The position numbers and the translations under genes were made by a program. A DNA stretch of 64,000 nt from Fermentimonas sp. GTDB lineage: Bacteria; Bacteroidota; Bacteroidia; Bacteroidales; Dysgonomonadaceae. Location: the NCBI GenBank assembly GCA_015478775.1, contig JADMKP010000008.1, positions 372,076 to 436,075 of the forward strand, in the 5' to 3' direction. Of this stretch, positions 1 through 7,940 are shown one piece after another (the stretch's first letter is position 1; each line of letters begins with the position of its first letter). Below the pieces are notes generated by a model. It made no database searches and was not told the DNA's origin. It saw only the letters and a list, made by a program, of their open reading frames with translations.

Positions 1-615
1 ACGTACAGAGGGCATATTATGGAAAGGGCCGATCATTTAGCTTTTACGAATCATGCTGGTACAATAGATTTTAAGGGAAATTCATATATCTTTTATCACG
101 ATCAGGCTTTGTCTAAGCAAGGCTTTAAGCGCTCGGTTAGTGTTGAGCAGTTTACCTATAATGCCGATGGCAGCATTCCGCTAATCACCCCTACTAAAGA
201 GGGCGTGACCAAAAGTGTTGCCAACCTTAATCCTTATCAAAAGGTGGAAGCCGAGACCATCGCATGGAGCGAAGGTTTGAAAACTGCTGGTAATACTAAG
301 GATGGTGGTGTTTATGTTGCTAATATAGAGAACGGTGATTATCTGAAGGTGCGCAGTGTCGATTTTGGGAAAGGTGCCAAAAGTATTGAAGCGGGTGTTG
401 CTTCGGCTTCTAATGGGGGCAAGATTGAGATTAGACTTGATAATCTGAACGGTGAGCTAATTGGCACGGTTGATGTGAAGAATACGGGTGGTTGGCAGAA
501 ATGGGCAACCGTGAAAAGTAGTGTGAAGAAGACTACTGGTGTGCATGATGTTTATTTTGTGTTCACAGGTGGTGAGGGTGAGTTGTTTAACTTCGATTTC
601 TGGAAATTAAAATAG
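1..615 (+). CDS. GH43 glycoside hydrolase with C-terminal CBM6, 3' part only
   Basis: The reading frame is open from the first base, so the gene starts outside the window and only about the last 204 residues are present. The first part holds the last propeller blade of a GH43 enzyme (motif NHAGTIDFKGNSY, then a segment reading SVSVEQFTYNADGSI). From about KVEAETIAWSEG to the end is a CBM6-type beta-sandwich ending in FNFDFWK. The same architecture and closing motif occur in the GH43 gene at 911, so the two are probably tandem relatives. GH43 enzymes remove arabinose or xylose from plant cell-wall xylan or arabinan. The catalytic residues lie outside the window, so substrate and activity cannot be judged. 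Family assignment is firm; specificity is inference. Confidence 0.85.
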   Translation, partial: TYRGHIMERADHLAFTNHAGTIDFKGNSYIFYHDQALSKQGFKRSVSVEQFTYNADGSIPLITPTKEGVTKSVANLNPYQKVEAETIAWSEGLKTAGNTKDGGVYVANIENGDYLKVRSVDFGKGAKSIEAGVASASNGGKIEIRLDNLNGELIGTVDVKNTGGWQKWATVKSSVKKTTGVHDVYFVFTGGEGELFNFDFWKLK

Positions 616-642
616 TAATTAAAAAATATAAAGAACTTTACT

Positions 643-878
643 ATGGATAAATTATACCAAAATTATAGCATTGAATTGTTATTTCTTTTGATAGTTGTTT
701 ACTTTTATTTAGCAATAACACTTATTCCCAAAGCGAAGTGCTCGCTCACTGGCGCTTTGAACAGGTTCAGCATCTCAATGGCGATTCCGCTTCGACTTCA
801 TGCGTTGAATACCTCTACTTCGATAAAGATGGCAGTATAAAACCAATCGGCCTAACTGTTGAAGGGGTTAGTATATAA
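643..878 (+). pseudogene. Chimeric remnant: signal-peptide start joined to a GH43 tail
   Basis: Two frames are needed to read this stretch. From 643 one frame gives a hydrophobic, signal-peptide-like start (MDKLYQNYSIELLFLLIVV). Around 705-720 the sense moves to another frame, which reads SEVLAHWRFEQ, typical of the start of LamG-type enzymes, and then CVEYLYFDKDGSIKPI and a stop at 876-878. The last part matches the end of a GH43 catalytic domain (compare SVEQFTYNADGSIPLI in the gene at 1-615). The start of one gene and the end of another therefore seem to have been fused by deletion and then frameshifted. The 65-residue forward frame alone is unlikely to be a real protein. Confidence 0.6.
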
Positions 879-910
879 CCGAAAAAATGATCACAATAAT
901 CATATTTAAA

Positions 911-2272
911 ATGAAAAAAGTACTGATAATTAATATCTTTATGGCAATTGCTCTTCTTGGTGTTGCACAGAAACCTATGACTTTGCCAATTATCTCAACA
1001 AAATATACGGCGGATCCTGCGCCATTGGTGTATAACGATACGGTGTTTTTATATACTTCGCACGATGAGGATGATGCGATGGGTTTTAAGATGCTCGACT
1101 GGCTCTTGTATTATTCTACCGATATGGTAAACTGGACAGAGTACGGTGCGGTGGCGTCGTTAAAGGATTTTGACTGGGTGCCGTATGATAATGGTGCTTG
1201 GGCGGTGCAGTGTATTGAGCGGAATGGTAAGTTTTATCTGTATTGCCCCATGCCGGGTGGTGTGGGTATTGGTGTTTTGGTGGCGGACACTCCTTATGGT
1301 CCTTTTAAAGATCCGCTGGGAAAGGCTTTGATTAAGAATAGCAACCATGATATCGACCCAACAATAATGATTGATGATGATGGCCAGGCGTATATGTACT
1401 GGGGTAATCCTAAGGTGTATTGGGTAAAGCTTAACGAGGATATGATTTCTTACTCGGGCGAAATTATGCAGGATGCTACTACTCCCGCAAAATACCAAGA
1501 GGGGCCTTGGGTGTGGAAGCATGATGGTATGTATTATATGGCATATGCGTCTACTTGTTGCCCCGAGGGTATTGGTTACGCTATGAGCACTAAGCCTACA
1601 GGTGCTTGGGAGTATAAGGGTATGATTGTGGATGCTTCTGAGAAGACGCGCGGTAATCACCCGGGTATTATTGAATTTAAGGGAAAGTGGTATTGTTTTG
1701 GACATAGTTATGATTTGCTGAAACAGATTACGGACAAGTTTTATGAGAGGCGCTCGGTTGATATGGATGAGATGGTGTTTAATGCGGATGGGACTATTCA
1801 GAATCGTGCGTATTGGTCGGTTGAGGGTCCTGCTCAAGTTGGCACTCTTAATCCATTTAATCGTGTGGAGGCCGAAACAATGGCTTGGAGTGAGGGTGTG
1901 AAGACTCATTTTGAGACTGAGTGGACGGGCGACTTTGACTGGGACCGTGGCACTAAGATTGATGATCATTTGTTTGTGACTTCTATTAATAACGGTGATT
2001 ATATTTTAGTGAGGGGTGTTGATTTTGGCAGTGGTGCTAAAACTGTTGAGGCTAATGTTTCGCCTATTTATGGTGGAAAGATTGAGGTGCGTGTTGATAG
2101 ATTAGATGGTCCTGTTATTGCCACTATTAATGTTGATTCTTCCCGTGAGGCTGGTTACTGGAAGTCTTTTTCTGCGCCAGTTGATGATGTGAATGGCGTG
2201 CATGATGTGTATTTTGTTTTTAAGGGTGATAAGGACTTGTTTAACTTCGACTGGTGGAAATTTAATAGATAA
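911..2272 (+). CDS. GH43 family glycoside hydrolase with CBM6 (beta-xylosidase / arabinofuranosidase type)
   Basis: A secreted 453-residue enzyme. An ATG exists at 887, but the start at 911 gives a clean signal peptide (MKKVLIINIFMAIALLGVAQ). The five-bladed propeller carries the GH43 acidic residues: D35 in ADPAP, D149 in HDIDPT and E197 in QEGPW. The motif GNHPG lies in a later blade. From about residue 315 a CBM6-like domain begins (RVEAETMAWSEG) and ends FNFDWWKF. The enzyme would release xylose or arabinose from xylan side chains in the periplasm or outside the cell. It lies 27 bp before the GH31 gene and close to a CE15 esterase, which suggests glucuronoarabinoxylan as the target. Exact specificity within GH43 cannot be told by eye. 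Confidence 0.9.
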   Translation: MKKVLIINIFMAIALLGVAQKPMTLPIISTKYTADPAPLVYNDTVFLYTSHDEDDAMGFKMLDWLLYYSTDMVNWTEYGAVASLKDFDWVPYDNGAWAVQCIERNGKFYLYCPMPGGVGIGVLVADTPYGPFKDPLGKALIKNSNHDIDPTIMIDDDGQAYMYWGNPKVYWVKLNEDMISYSGEIMQDATTPAKYQEGPWVWKHDGMYYMAYASTCCPEGIGYAMSTKPTGAWEYKGMIVDASEKTRGNHPGIIEFKGKWYCFGHSYDLLKQITDKFYERRSVDMDEMVFNADGTIQNRAYWSVEGPAQVGTLNPFNRVEAETMAWSEGVKTHFETEWTGDFDWDRGTKIDDHLFVTSINNGDYILVRGVDFGSGAKTVEANVSPIYGGKIEVRVDRLDGPVIATINVDSSREAGYWKSFSAPVDDVNGVHDVYFVFKGDKDLFNFDWWKFNR

Positions 2273-2299
2273 GTTATATTATAATAAATACTAAATTTT

Positions 2300-4756
2300 A
2301 TGAAGAAAATTATTGTTGCTCTTAGTCTGATATTGTTGTACACGTCAGGCTTTGCTCAATCGTATAAGAAGACAGATTATGGGGCTAGTGCTCAAATTAA
2401 CTCGATGGATATTGAGGTTCAGTTTTATGGACCGTCTATTGTTAGGGTGGTGAAAACGCCTGTGGGTGAGAGTGTAGAGAAAGAGAGTTTGTCGGTTATT
2501 AAGTCTCCTGAAAAGGTGAGTTTTACGACTAAAGAGTTGGGTGATGAGCTCTTGTTAAGTAATAAAAGTGTGCAGGTGGTATTGAATCTGAAAAGTGGTA
2601 AGGTTTCTTTCAAGAACACTAAAGGTGAAATCCTTTTGAATGAGAAGGAGGGTGGTGCTACTTTTACTGATTTTGATGATGCTGGTGTAAAAACATATAG
2701 TGTGAATCAGTCTTTTGTACTTGAGCAGGACGAATCGATTTATGGTCTGGGTGTTCTGCAGAATGGTAAGATGTCGCAGCGCAACCAAGAGGTACACATG
2801 GTACAGAACAACACATGGGATTTTGTTACTTTCTTTCAGTCGGTAAAGGGTTATGGTCTTTTCTGGGATAATTATTCGCCTACTAATTTTAAGGATGTGC
2901 CGGGTGAGACTTCTTTTAGATCTGATGTGGGCGATTGTATAGATTACTACTTTATGTATGGTGGTGATGCCGATGGTGTGATTGCAGAGATGCGCAATCT
3001 GACCGGCGAGGTACCTATGTTCCCTTTATGGACGTATGGATTTTGGCAAAGTAAGGAGCGTTATAAGAGTCAGCAGGAAACTGTTGGTGTGGTAAAGAAA
3101 TATCGCGAACTGGGTGTACCGCTTGATGGTGTGATACAGGACTGGCAGTATTGGGGTAGCAATTATTTGTGGAATGCAATGGAATTTCTTAACGACGAAT
3201 TCCCAAATCCGCAGGCAATGGTGAACGAGATTCATGATTTGAATGCGCATATGATCATTTCTATTTGGTCGTCGTTTGGCCCTGCTACAAAGCAATATCG
3301 TGAATTGGAGAAGATTGGTGCACTTTATAGTTTTAATACGTGGCCGGAGTCGGGACTTACCGCTTGGCCTCCTAATATGGATTACCCGTCGGGTGTGCGT
3401 GTGTATGACGCTTTTAATCCGCAAGCTAGAGATATTTATTGGAAGTATATGAATGAGGGCTTGTTTAAGTTGGGTATCGATGGTTGGTGGATGGACTCTA
3501 CTGAGCCTGATCACTTGAGCTTTAAGCCTGAGGATATGGATAATAAAACGGCATTAGGTTCTTTTAGAAAGGTGAGGAATGCGTATCCACTGGTAACTGT
3601 TGGTGGGGTGTACGACAATCAGCGTGCGGTTAGTTCTGATAAGAGGGTGTTTATTCTTACTCGTTCGGGGTTTGCTGGTCAGCAGCGATATGGTGCCAAT
3701 GTGTGGTCGGGCGACGTATTTACTACTTGGGAGAACTTCCGCAATCAGATTCCTGCTGGTTTGAATTTTTCTATGACTGGTATTCCGCATTGGAATAGTG
3801 ATATTGGTGGTTTCTTTGCCGGTGAGTATAATAAGTCGTGGAACGACGGCACTGCTTCTAAAAACCCATTGTTTCAGGAGTTATATGTTCGCTGGATGCA
3901 GTTTGGAGCTTTTAACCCGATGATGCGTTCACACGGTACGGACTTATCGAGGGAAATTTATAACTTCGGTGTAAAGGGTGAGCCGATTTATGATGCTATT
4001 GAGAGTGCTATTCATTTGCGTTATTCTCTTTTACCTTATATTTATTCTACTTCGTGGGACGTGACTAATAACCAGTCTAGTTTCATGCGTGCTCTTGTTA
4101 TGGATTTTGCTCATGATAAGAATGTATGGGATATAAAGTACCAGTATATGTTTGGCAAGTCGATTCTAGTTGCTCCAGTGGTGGAGGCACAATATACTAA
4201 TGAGAAGATTGTGAAGTCTACTATCGATGAGGGTTGGCTGCGTAATGATGGTGATGGAAATGATGGCACTGAATCTAATAAAGGTTCGGAGGTTGACTTT
4301 ACTGTAAATAAGTCTACTGAATTATATCTTCCTGCTGGTGCTGAGTGGTATGACTTTTGGACGAATGAAACTTTTGAGGGTGGACAGGAAATTACACGTG
4401 AGACTAGCATCGATCTGATTCCTTTATACATTAAAGCGGGTAGTATTTTGCCTATTGGACCAAAAGTGCAGTATGCAACAGAAAAGAACTGGGACAACCT
4501 GGAGCTTAGAGTTTATGAGGGTGCTGATGGTGAGTTTACTCTTTATGAAGATGAAAACGATAACTATAATTACGAAAAAGGTATTTATTCTACTATCACA
4601 TTTACGTGGAACGATGCGAAAAATGTTCTTACAATAAGTGACCGCAAGGGTGAATTTCCAGGTATGTTGTTAGAAAGGAAATTCAACATTGTGCTTGTTG
4701 GGAAAACCAATAAAGTGGTTGATTTTAAGGGGAAGAAGGTTACGGTTAGGTTTTAA
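2300..4756 (+). CDS. GH31 alpha-glycosidase (alpha-xylosidase or alpha-glucosidase)
   Basis: An 818-residue secreted protein with a signal peptide (MKKIIVALSLILLYTSGFAQ). It has an N-terminal beta-sandwich, a (beta/alpha)8 catalytic barrel and C-terminal beta domains, the usual GH31 order. The predicted nucleophile is D399 in WWMDSTEPD, a signature form common in alpha-xylosidases, and the likely acid/base is D472 in VWSGDV. Typical GH31 stretches around the active site include WQYWG, FGAFNPMMRSHG and the late WYDFWT. The family retains alpha-configured xylose or glucose; the neighbouring GH43 and CE15 genes favour a role in hemicellulose breakdown. It follows the GH43 gene by 27 bp and is probably cotranscribed with it. 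Alpha-xylosidase is preferred but alpha-glucosidase cannot be excluded. Confidence 0.9.
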   Translation: MKKIIVALSLILLYTSGFAQSYKKTDYGASAQINSMDIEVQFYGPSIVRVVKTPVGESVEKESLSVIKSPEKVSFTTKELGDELLLSNKSVQVVLNLKSGKVSFKNTKGEILLNEKEGGATFTDFDDAGVKTYSVNQSFVLEQDESIYGLGVLQNGKMSQRNQEVHMVQNNTWDFVTFFQSVKGYGLFWDNYSPTNFKDVPGETSFRSDVGDCIDYYFMYGGDADGVIAEMRNLTGEVPMFPLWTYGFWQSKERYKSQQETVGVVKKYRELGVPLDGVIQDWQYWGSNYLWNAMEFLNDEFPNPQAMVNEIHDLNAHMIISIWSSFGPATKQYRELEKIGALYSFNTWPESGLTAWPPNMDYPSGVRVYDAFNPQARDIYWKYMNEGLFKLGIDGWWMDSTEPDHLSFKPEDMDNKTALGSFRKVRNAYPLVTVGGVYDNQRAVSSDKRVFILTRSGFAGQQRYGANVWSGDVFTTWENFRNQIPAGLNFSMTGIPHWNSDIGGFFAGEYNKSWNDGTASKNPLFQELYVRWMQFGAFNPMMRSHGTDLSREIYNFGVKGEPIYDAIESAIHLRYSLLPYIYSTSWDVTNNQSSFMRALVMDFAHDKNVWDIKYQYMFGKSILVAPVVEAQYTNEKIVKSTIDEGWLRNDGDGNDGTESNKGSEVDFTVNKSTELYLPAGAEWYDFWTNETFEGGQEITRETSIDLIPLYIKAGSILPIGPKVQYATEKNWDNLELRVYEGADGEFTLYEDENDNYNYEKGIYSTITFTWNDAKNVLTISDRKGEFPGMLLERKFNIVLVGKTNKVVDFKGKKVTVRF

Positions 4757-4835
4757 AGATTTAATGAGCAGATCAATTGTGTATAATTGTTTATAAATGA
4801 ACTGCTCAGCAGACAAATAAAAAATTACTAATAAG

Positions 4836-5319
4836 ATGAAATTCAACATTATTGCAGTATTATTTTTTACATTATTGCTGTCTTCATGCAATGAAAAGCA
4901 TGAGCAGATGATGAGAGGAAACATATGAACCTACATGGGAGTCGCTTGCCCAATATGGTGAAGCGCCTGAGTGGTTTAGGGATGTTAAGTTTGGGATTTG
5001 GTCGCACTGGGGACCGCAATGTCAACCTGGCCAGGGCGATTGGTACGCTCGCGAAATGTATATTGAAGGGAGTCGTGCATATAATTGGCATGTAGAGAAT
5101 TATGGGCATCCATCTGAGTTTGGTTTTAAGGATGTTATTAATGAGTGGAAGGCCGACCAGTGAAATCAAGAAGAGTTAATGGAGGGTGAAATCAGTTCTG
5201 TGTCGCTAGTTGGAAGTGATAGTGAGATTAAATTCAACAGAAATGCTGAGGGGTTAGTTGTTGAACTGCCCGAAGCTGAAACACCAAATGAGATATCGTT
5301 GTTATTAAAAATATTGTAA
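4836..5319 (+). pseudogene. Decayed GH29 alpha-L-fucosidase (internal deletion, frameshift and stop)
   Basis: The stretch begins with an intact lipoprotein signal (MKFNIIAVLFFTLLLSSC), then meets a TGA after about 30 codons. In a shifted frame it continues as the conserved N-terminus of a GH29 fucosidase: WFRDVKFGIWSHWGPQCQPG, then GDWYAREMYIEGSRAYNWH and YGHPSEFGFKDVINEWKADQ. A TGA follows at 5161 where a Trp codon is expected. After it the same frame gives a sequence like the extreme C-terminus of the family (ISSVSLVGSDSEIKF to LLLKIL). Roughly 350 residues of the catalytic domain, including the nucleophile region, are absent. This is a gene gutted by deletion, not a short functional protein. 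Confidence 0.8.
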
Positions 5320-5378
5320 TTTTGTATTAAATAATATTATTAAATACCTTACCTATTAAATATAAAGTGGAAAATTGA

Positions 5379-5660
5379 ATGAGAAGAATAAGTATTACAT
5401 TAATTCAATTAACATTAAAATCATTTTTCATGATTTTTGCTATTGCATTGATGTGTTCGTGTTCTACCTCTGTAAAAAAGGAATTAGGTCTTAATTGCCC
5501 GGAAAAGCTAAATCAGGAAAGCTGGGGAGGCCGGTTTACACAACCGGATCTCAAGAATAATCACTGGTGTGATCACCCTGACGGATCTATTACGGTGTCG
5601 AAATGGAGAAGAGTAGTACAGGATGATTTTGCCAATCGAGCAGACTGGATGCAACCCTGA
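5379..5660 (+). pseudogene. Internally deleted DUF1593-type lipoprotein remnant
   Basis: An open frame of 93 codons. It has a lipoprotein-type start (hydrophobic segment ending FAIALMCSC) and then a short segment reading WGGRFTQPD, HWCDHPDGSITVSKWRR and DDFANRADWMQP. The last part resembles the middle of DUF1593 family proteins (secreted nucleoside-hydrolase-like enzymes of several hundred residues), where WGGR is followed by a WR...DFAARMDW block. Nearly all of the conserved N-terminal domain is missing and the frame stops just after the block. It lies 59 bp after the fucosidase remnant. The most likely reading is another deletion relic in a decaying locus; a small functional lipoprotein is less likely. 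Confidence 0.55.
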
Positions 5661-5713
5661 AGTATAAGGTTATTACTAATCAACCGGAAATCAGATTTAA
5701 AAAAATAAATAAG

Positions 5714-6922
5714 ATGAAAAGGAAAGTCTTAAGAACTTTTGCAATGACAATGCTGACTGTTTTCTCTATGAATCTTCAAGTGTCAGCTCGAGAGATACCA
5801 CTGGTCTATAATACCGAAAGCTCGGTCACCCCTTTTGAAGTTTGTCTGCCCTCTTTGAAAGAACTGCCTGTAATCGAAAAACTTCCCGATCCCTTTGCAT
5901 GGTCAGACGGGAGTGGGCGTTCAACCCTTTTCGAGGACTGGAGTCGCAGAAGGATGGAAATTGGTGCTGAGATTCAACATTATGAGATTGGTGAGAAGCC
6001 AGCACGACCGGACTCTATTACTGCCGACTTCAGTGATGACACTCTCACTGTATGGATAAATGTTAATGGTGAACAATTGATACTCAAATCTCATGTGATT
6101 ATACCTGAAGGAGAGGGCCCCTTTCCTGCAGTGATAGGTATAGGCAGAGGTTCTGGCAGCTTACCGGCTGAACTCTTTTCCTCTCGCGATATTGCACAAG
6201 TAACTTTCAATTTTGCTCAGGTGATGGCTTGGCAACAGAAAAGAGGAGAGGAGCCGATTAACCGTCTTTATTCCGATTTGGTACATATGGGTGCGTATAG
6301 TGCTTGGTCGTGGGGGGTGAGCCGTTTGATTGATGGTCTTGAACTTGTGGCCGATAAACTGCCTGTGGATTTGCAACGGCTAGCTATTACGGGTTGCTCT
6401 TTTGCTGGTAAGATGGCGCTTTTTGCTGCTGCGTTTGATGAGAGAATTGCTCTGACCATTGCACAAGAATCGGGTGGTGGTGGTGCTGCAGCGTGGCGTG
6501 TGTCTGAGACATTGGGTGAGGTGGAGACCCTTGGCAGAACCAATTTTGTATGGTTTATGGAGAAATTGTCTCAGTTTTCTGATGATGTGAATAAGCTGCC
6601 TTACGATCACCATGAGCTGATGGCTATGGTGGCACCACGTGCATTGCTGGTACTTGGCAATCCCGATTTTGAGTGGTTAGCCGAAGAGTCGGGTTTCATC
6701 TCTTCTAAAGCTGCAAAACGTGTATGGGAAACATTTGGGATTGAAGACCGATTTGGATTCTCAATTGTAGCAGATCATGGTCACTGTATGCTTCCAGATG
6801 TGCAAAGGCCTGAAGTGGAGGCTTTTATTGATAAATTCTTGATGGGTGATAAAACTGCTAATACTATTGTTGAGATCCATCCCTATTCTGAAGAGAAAGT
6901 TGCTTCGTGGATGGATTGGTAA
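5714..6922 (+). CDS. CE15 glucuronoyl esterase-like protein
   Basis: A 402-residue secreted alpha/beta-hydrolase with a signal peptide ending VSA. It matches carbohydrate esterase family 15, which cuts the ester between 4-O-methylglucuronic acid of xylan and lignin alcohols. The predicted triad is visible: S229 in TGCSFAGK, E252 in AQESGGGG and H357 in DHGHCMLP. Other family landmarks are PYDHHELMAMVAPRALLVL and the Trp-rich segment AYSAWSWGVSRLIDGLE. The nucleophile motif in characterised CE15 enzymes is GCSRxGK; here a Phe replaces the Arg that helps stabilise the oxyanion. It sits next to GH43 and GH31 enzymes, consistent with glucuronoxylan use. Fold and family are secure; activity on lignin-carbohydrate esters is inferred. 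Confidence 0.85.
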   Translation: MKRKVLRTFAMTMLTVFSMNLQVSAREIPLVYNTESSVTPFEVCLPSLKELPVIEKLPDPFAWSDGSGRSTLFEDWSRRRMEIGAEIQHYEIGEKPARPDSITADFSDDTLTVWINVNGEQLILKSHVIIPEGEGPFPAVIGIGRGSGSLPAELFSSRDIAQVTFNFAQVMAWQQKRGEEPINRLYSDLVHMGAYSAWSWGVSRLIDGLELVADKLPVDLQRLAITGCSFAGKMALFAAAFDERIALTIAQESGGGGAAAWRVSETLGEVETLGRTNFVWFMEKLSQFSDDVNKLPYDHHELMAMVAPRALLVLGNPDFEWLAEESGFISSKAAKRVWETFGIEDRFGFSIVADHGHCMLPDVQRPEVEAFIDKFLMGDKTANTIVEIHPYSEEKVASWMDW

Positions 6923-6961
6923 TCAGAAGATAATCTGTATTGTGATTTGTTAATTTAGTAT

Positions 6962-6969
6962 TATCTTTG
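6962..6969 (+). promoter_or_regulatory. Bacteroidetes -7 promoter element for the FNT channel gene
   Basis: The sequence TATCTTTG matches the TAnnTTTG consensus of the phylum's main sigma factor. Transcription would start a few bases downstream, around 6976. This argues that the gene starts at 7042, not at an earlier in-frame start codon at 6967 that overlaps the promoter. Confidence 0.5.
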
Positions 6970-7041
6970 CGGTTTGTTTTAAAACAGACAAAAGCCGTAG
7001 TCTTTCAAGATTTTCGGTATAAACCAACTGCAAAGATAAAT

Positions 7042-7830
7042 ATGAATTATAATAGTCCTGCCCAAACTGCTAATGATTTTAGATTGGCGGCTCTTGATAA
7101 ATGTAAGCGTCCGTTTTGGGAATTTGCATTAATGGCAATTCTTGGTGGTACATTTATTGCTATTGGAGGTTTGCTCACTGTAATGGTTGCAGGTGGTATG
7201 CCTGGTGTAGCTGCGGTTAACCCTGGTATTGTGAAGTTTGTGGCGGGTGCACTGTTTCCGGTGGGGCTAATTATGGTTTCTATAACGGGGGCCGACCTGT
7301 TTACGAGTAATTGCGCCTCATTTACTTTCCCTTTGATGAGGAGAGAGTTGCCGCTATCGAAAGTGGCTTTGGTGCTGGTTATATCGTATTTGTTTAACTT
7401 TATAGGTGCTCAGTTTATTGCCTTTGTTTTATCTGCTAATGTAGGACTGCTTGATTCTGATCCTTGGAGGGCTTACCTTCTAAATTACACGGAGCTGAAG
7501 ATGAATCAGGATTTTATGACTGTGCTATGGAAGGGTATTGGTGCCAACTGGCTTGTATGTCTTGGTATGTATATGGGGTACGCGGGTAAGGATATTATTG
7601 GTAAGTGCATTGGTATATGGATTCCGGTTATGTTGTTTGTTACACTTGGATATGAGCATTCTATTGCTAATATGTTTTTTATGCCGGCAGCAATATATGT
7701 GGGTGCGGATTTCACCTGGAGTAGTTTTATTATCAATAACCTGATACCTGCTACTATTGGTAACTTGATTGGTGGCGCAGTGCTGGTGGGAATGGTTTAT
7801 TGGTATCTGTTTCTTAAAAAGAGGAGCTGA
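7042..7830 (+). CDS. Formate/nitrite transporter (FNT/FocA) family channel
   Basis: A 262-residue integral membrane protein of the FNT family, pentameric channels for formate, nitrite or hydrosulfide. About six hydrophobic helices are visible. The family landmarks are the N-terminal GGTFIAIGGLLTV segment, the GALFPVGLIMVSITGADLFTSN stretch (in parts GALFPVGL and TGADLFTSN) and the later ANWLVCLGMYM and EHSIANMFFMP. The frame is open upstream to 6967, but a promoter-like element covers that position and MNYNSPAQTANDF is a typical FNT start, so 7042 is chosen. It stands alone between the CE15 and DUF5916 genes. The transported anion cannot be assigned from sequence. Confidence 0.88.
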   Translation: MNYNSPAQTANDFRLAALDKCKRPFWEFALMAILGGTFIAIGGLLTVMVAGGMPGVAAVNPGIVKFVAGALFPVGLIMVSITGADLFTSNCASFTFPLMRRELPLSKVALVLVISYLFNFIGAQFIAFVLSANVGLLDSDPWRAYLLNYTELKMNQDFMTVLWKGIGANWLVCLGMYMGYAGKDIIGKCIGIWIPVMLFVTLGYEHSIANMFFMPAAIYVGADFTWSSFIINNLIPATIGNLIGGAVLVGMVYWYLFLKKRS

Positions 7831-7841
7831 TTAACCCATTT

Positions 7842-7862
7842 AAGGAAATAATATTTCTCCTT
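7842..7862 (+). terminator. Possible hairpin terminator after the FNT gene
   Basis: An imperfect inverted repeat (AAGGAAATA against TATTTCTCCTT, with one bulge) lies just after the stop codon, and a T-rich stretch follows from about 7868. The stem is weak and the T-run is interrupted. Confidence 0.3.
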
Positions 7863-7940
7863 TAAGACCTTTTGCATTTTTATTTCTATTTTTATATTTA
7901 GAATTAATAATTGGTTTTTTAAAGTATTATTTTCTCAATC

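Noticed and set aside
643-840. 65-residue forward frame as a genuine small membrane protein
   Set aside because: Family-like sequence continues in another frame through the same DNA, so this is better explained as a decayed gene.
1160-1969. Long minus-strand open frame (269 codons) opposite the GH43 gene
   Set aside because: It lies wholly within a well-supported gene, has no recognisable domain and a composition typical of antisense shadows.
4765-4808. Terminator after the GH31 gene (TGAGCAG ... CTGCTCA inverted repeat)
   Set aside because: The arms are 30 bases apart and no T-run follows, so a functional hairpin terminator is doubtful.
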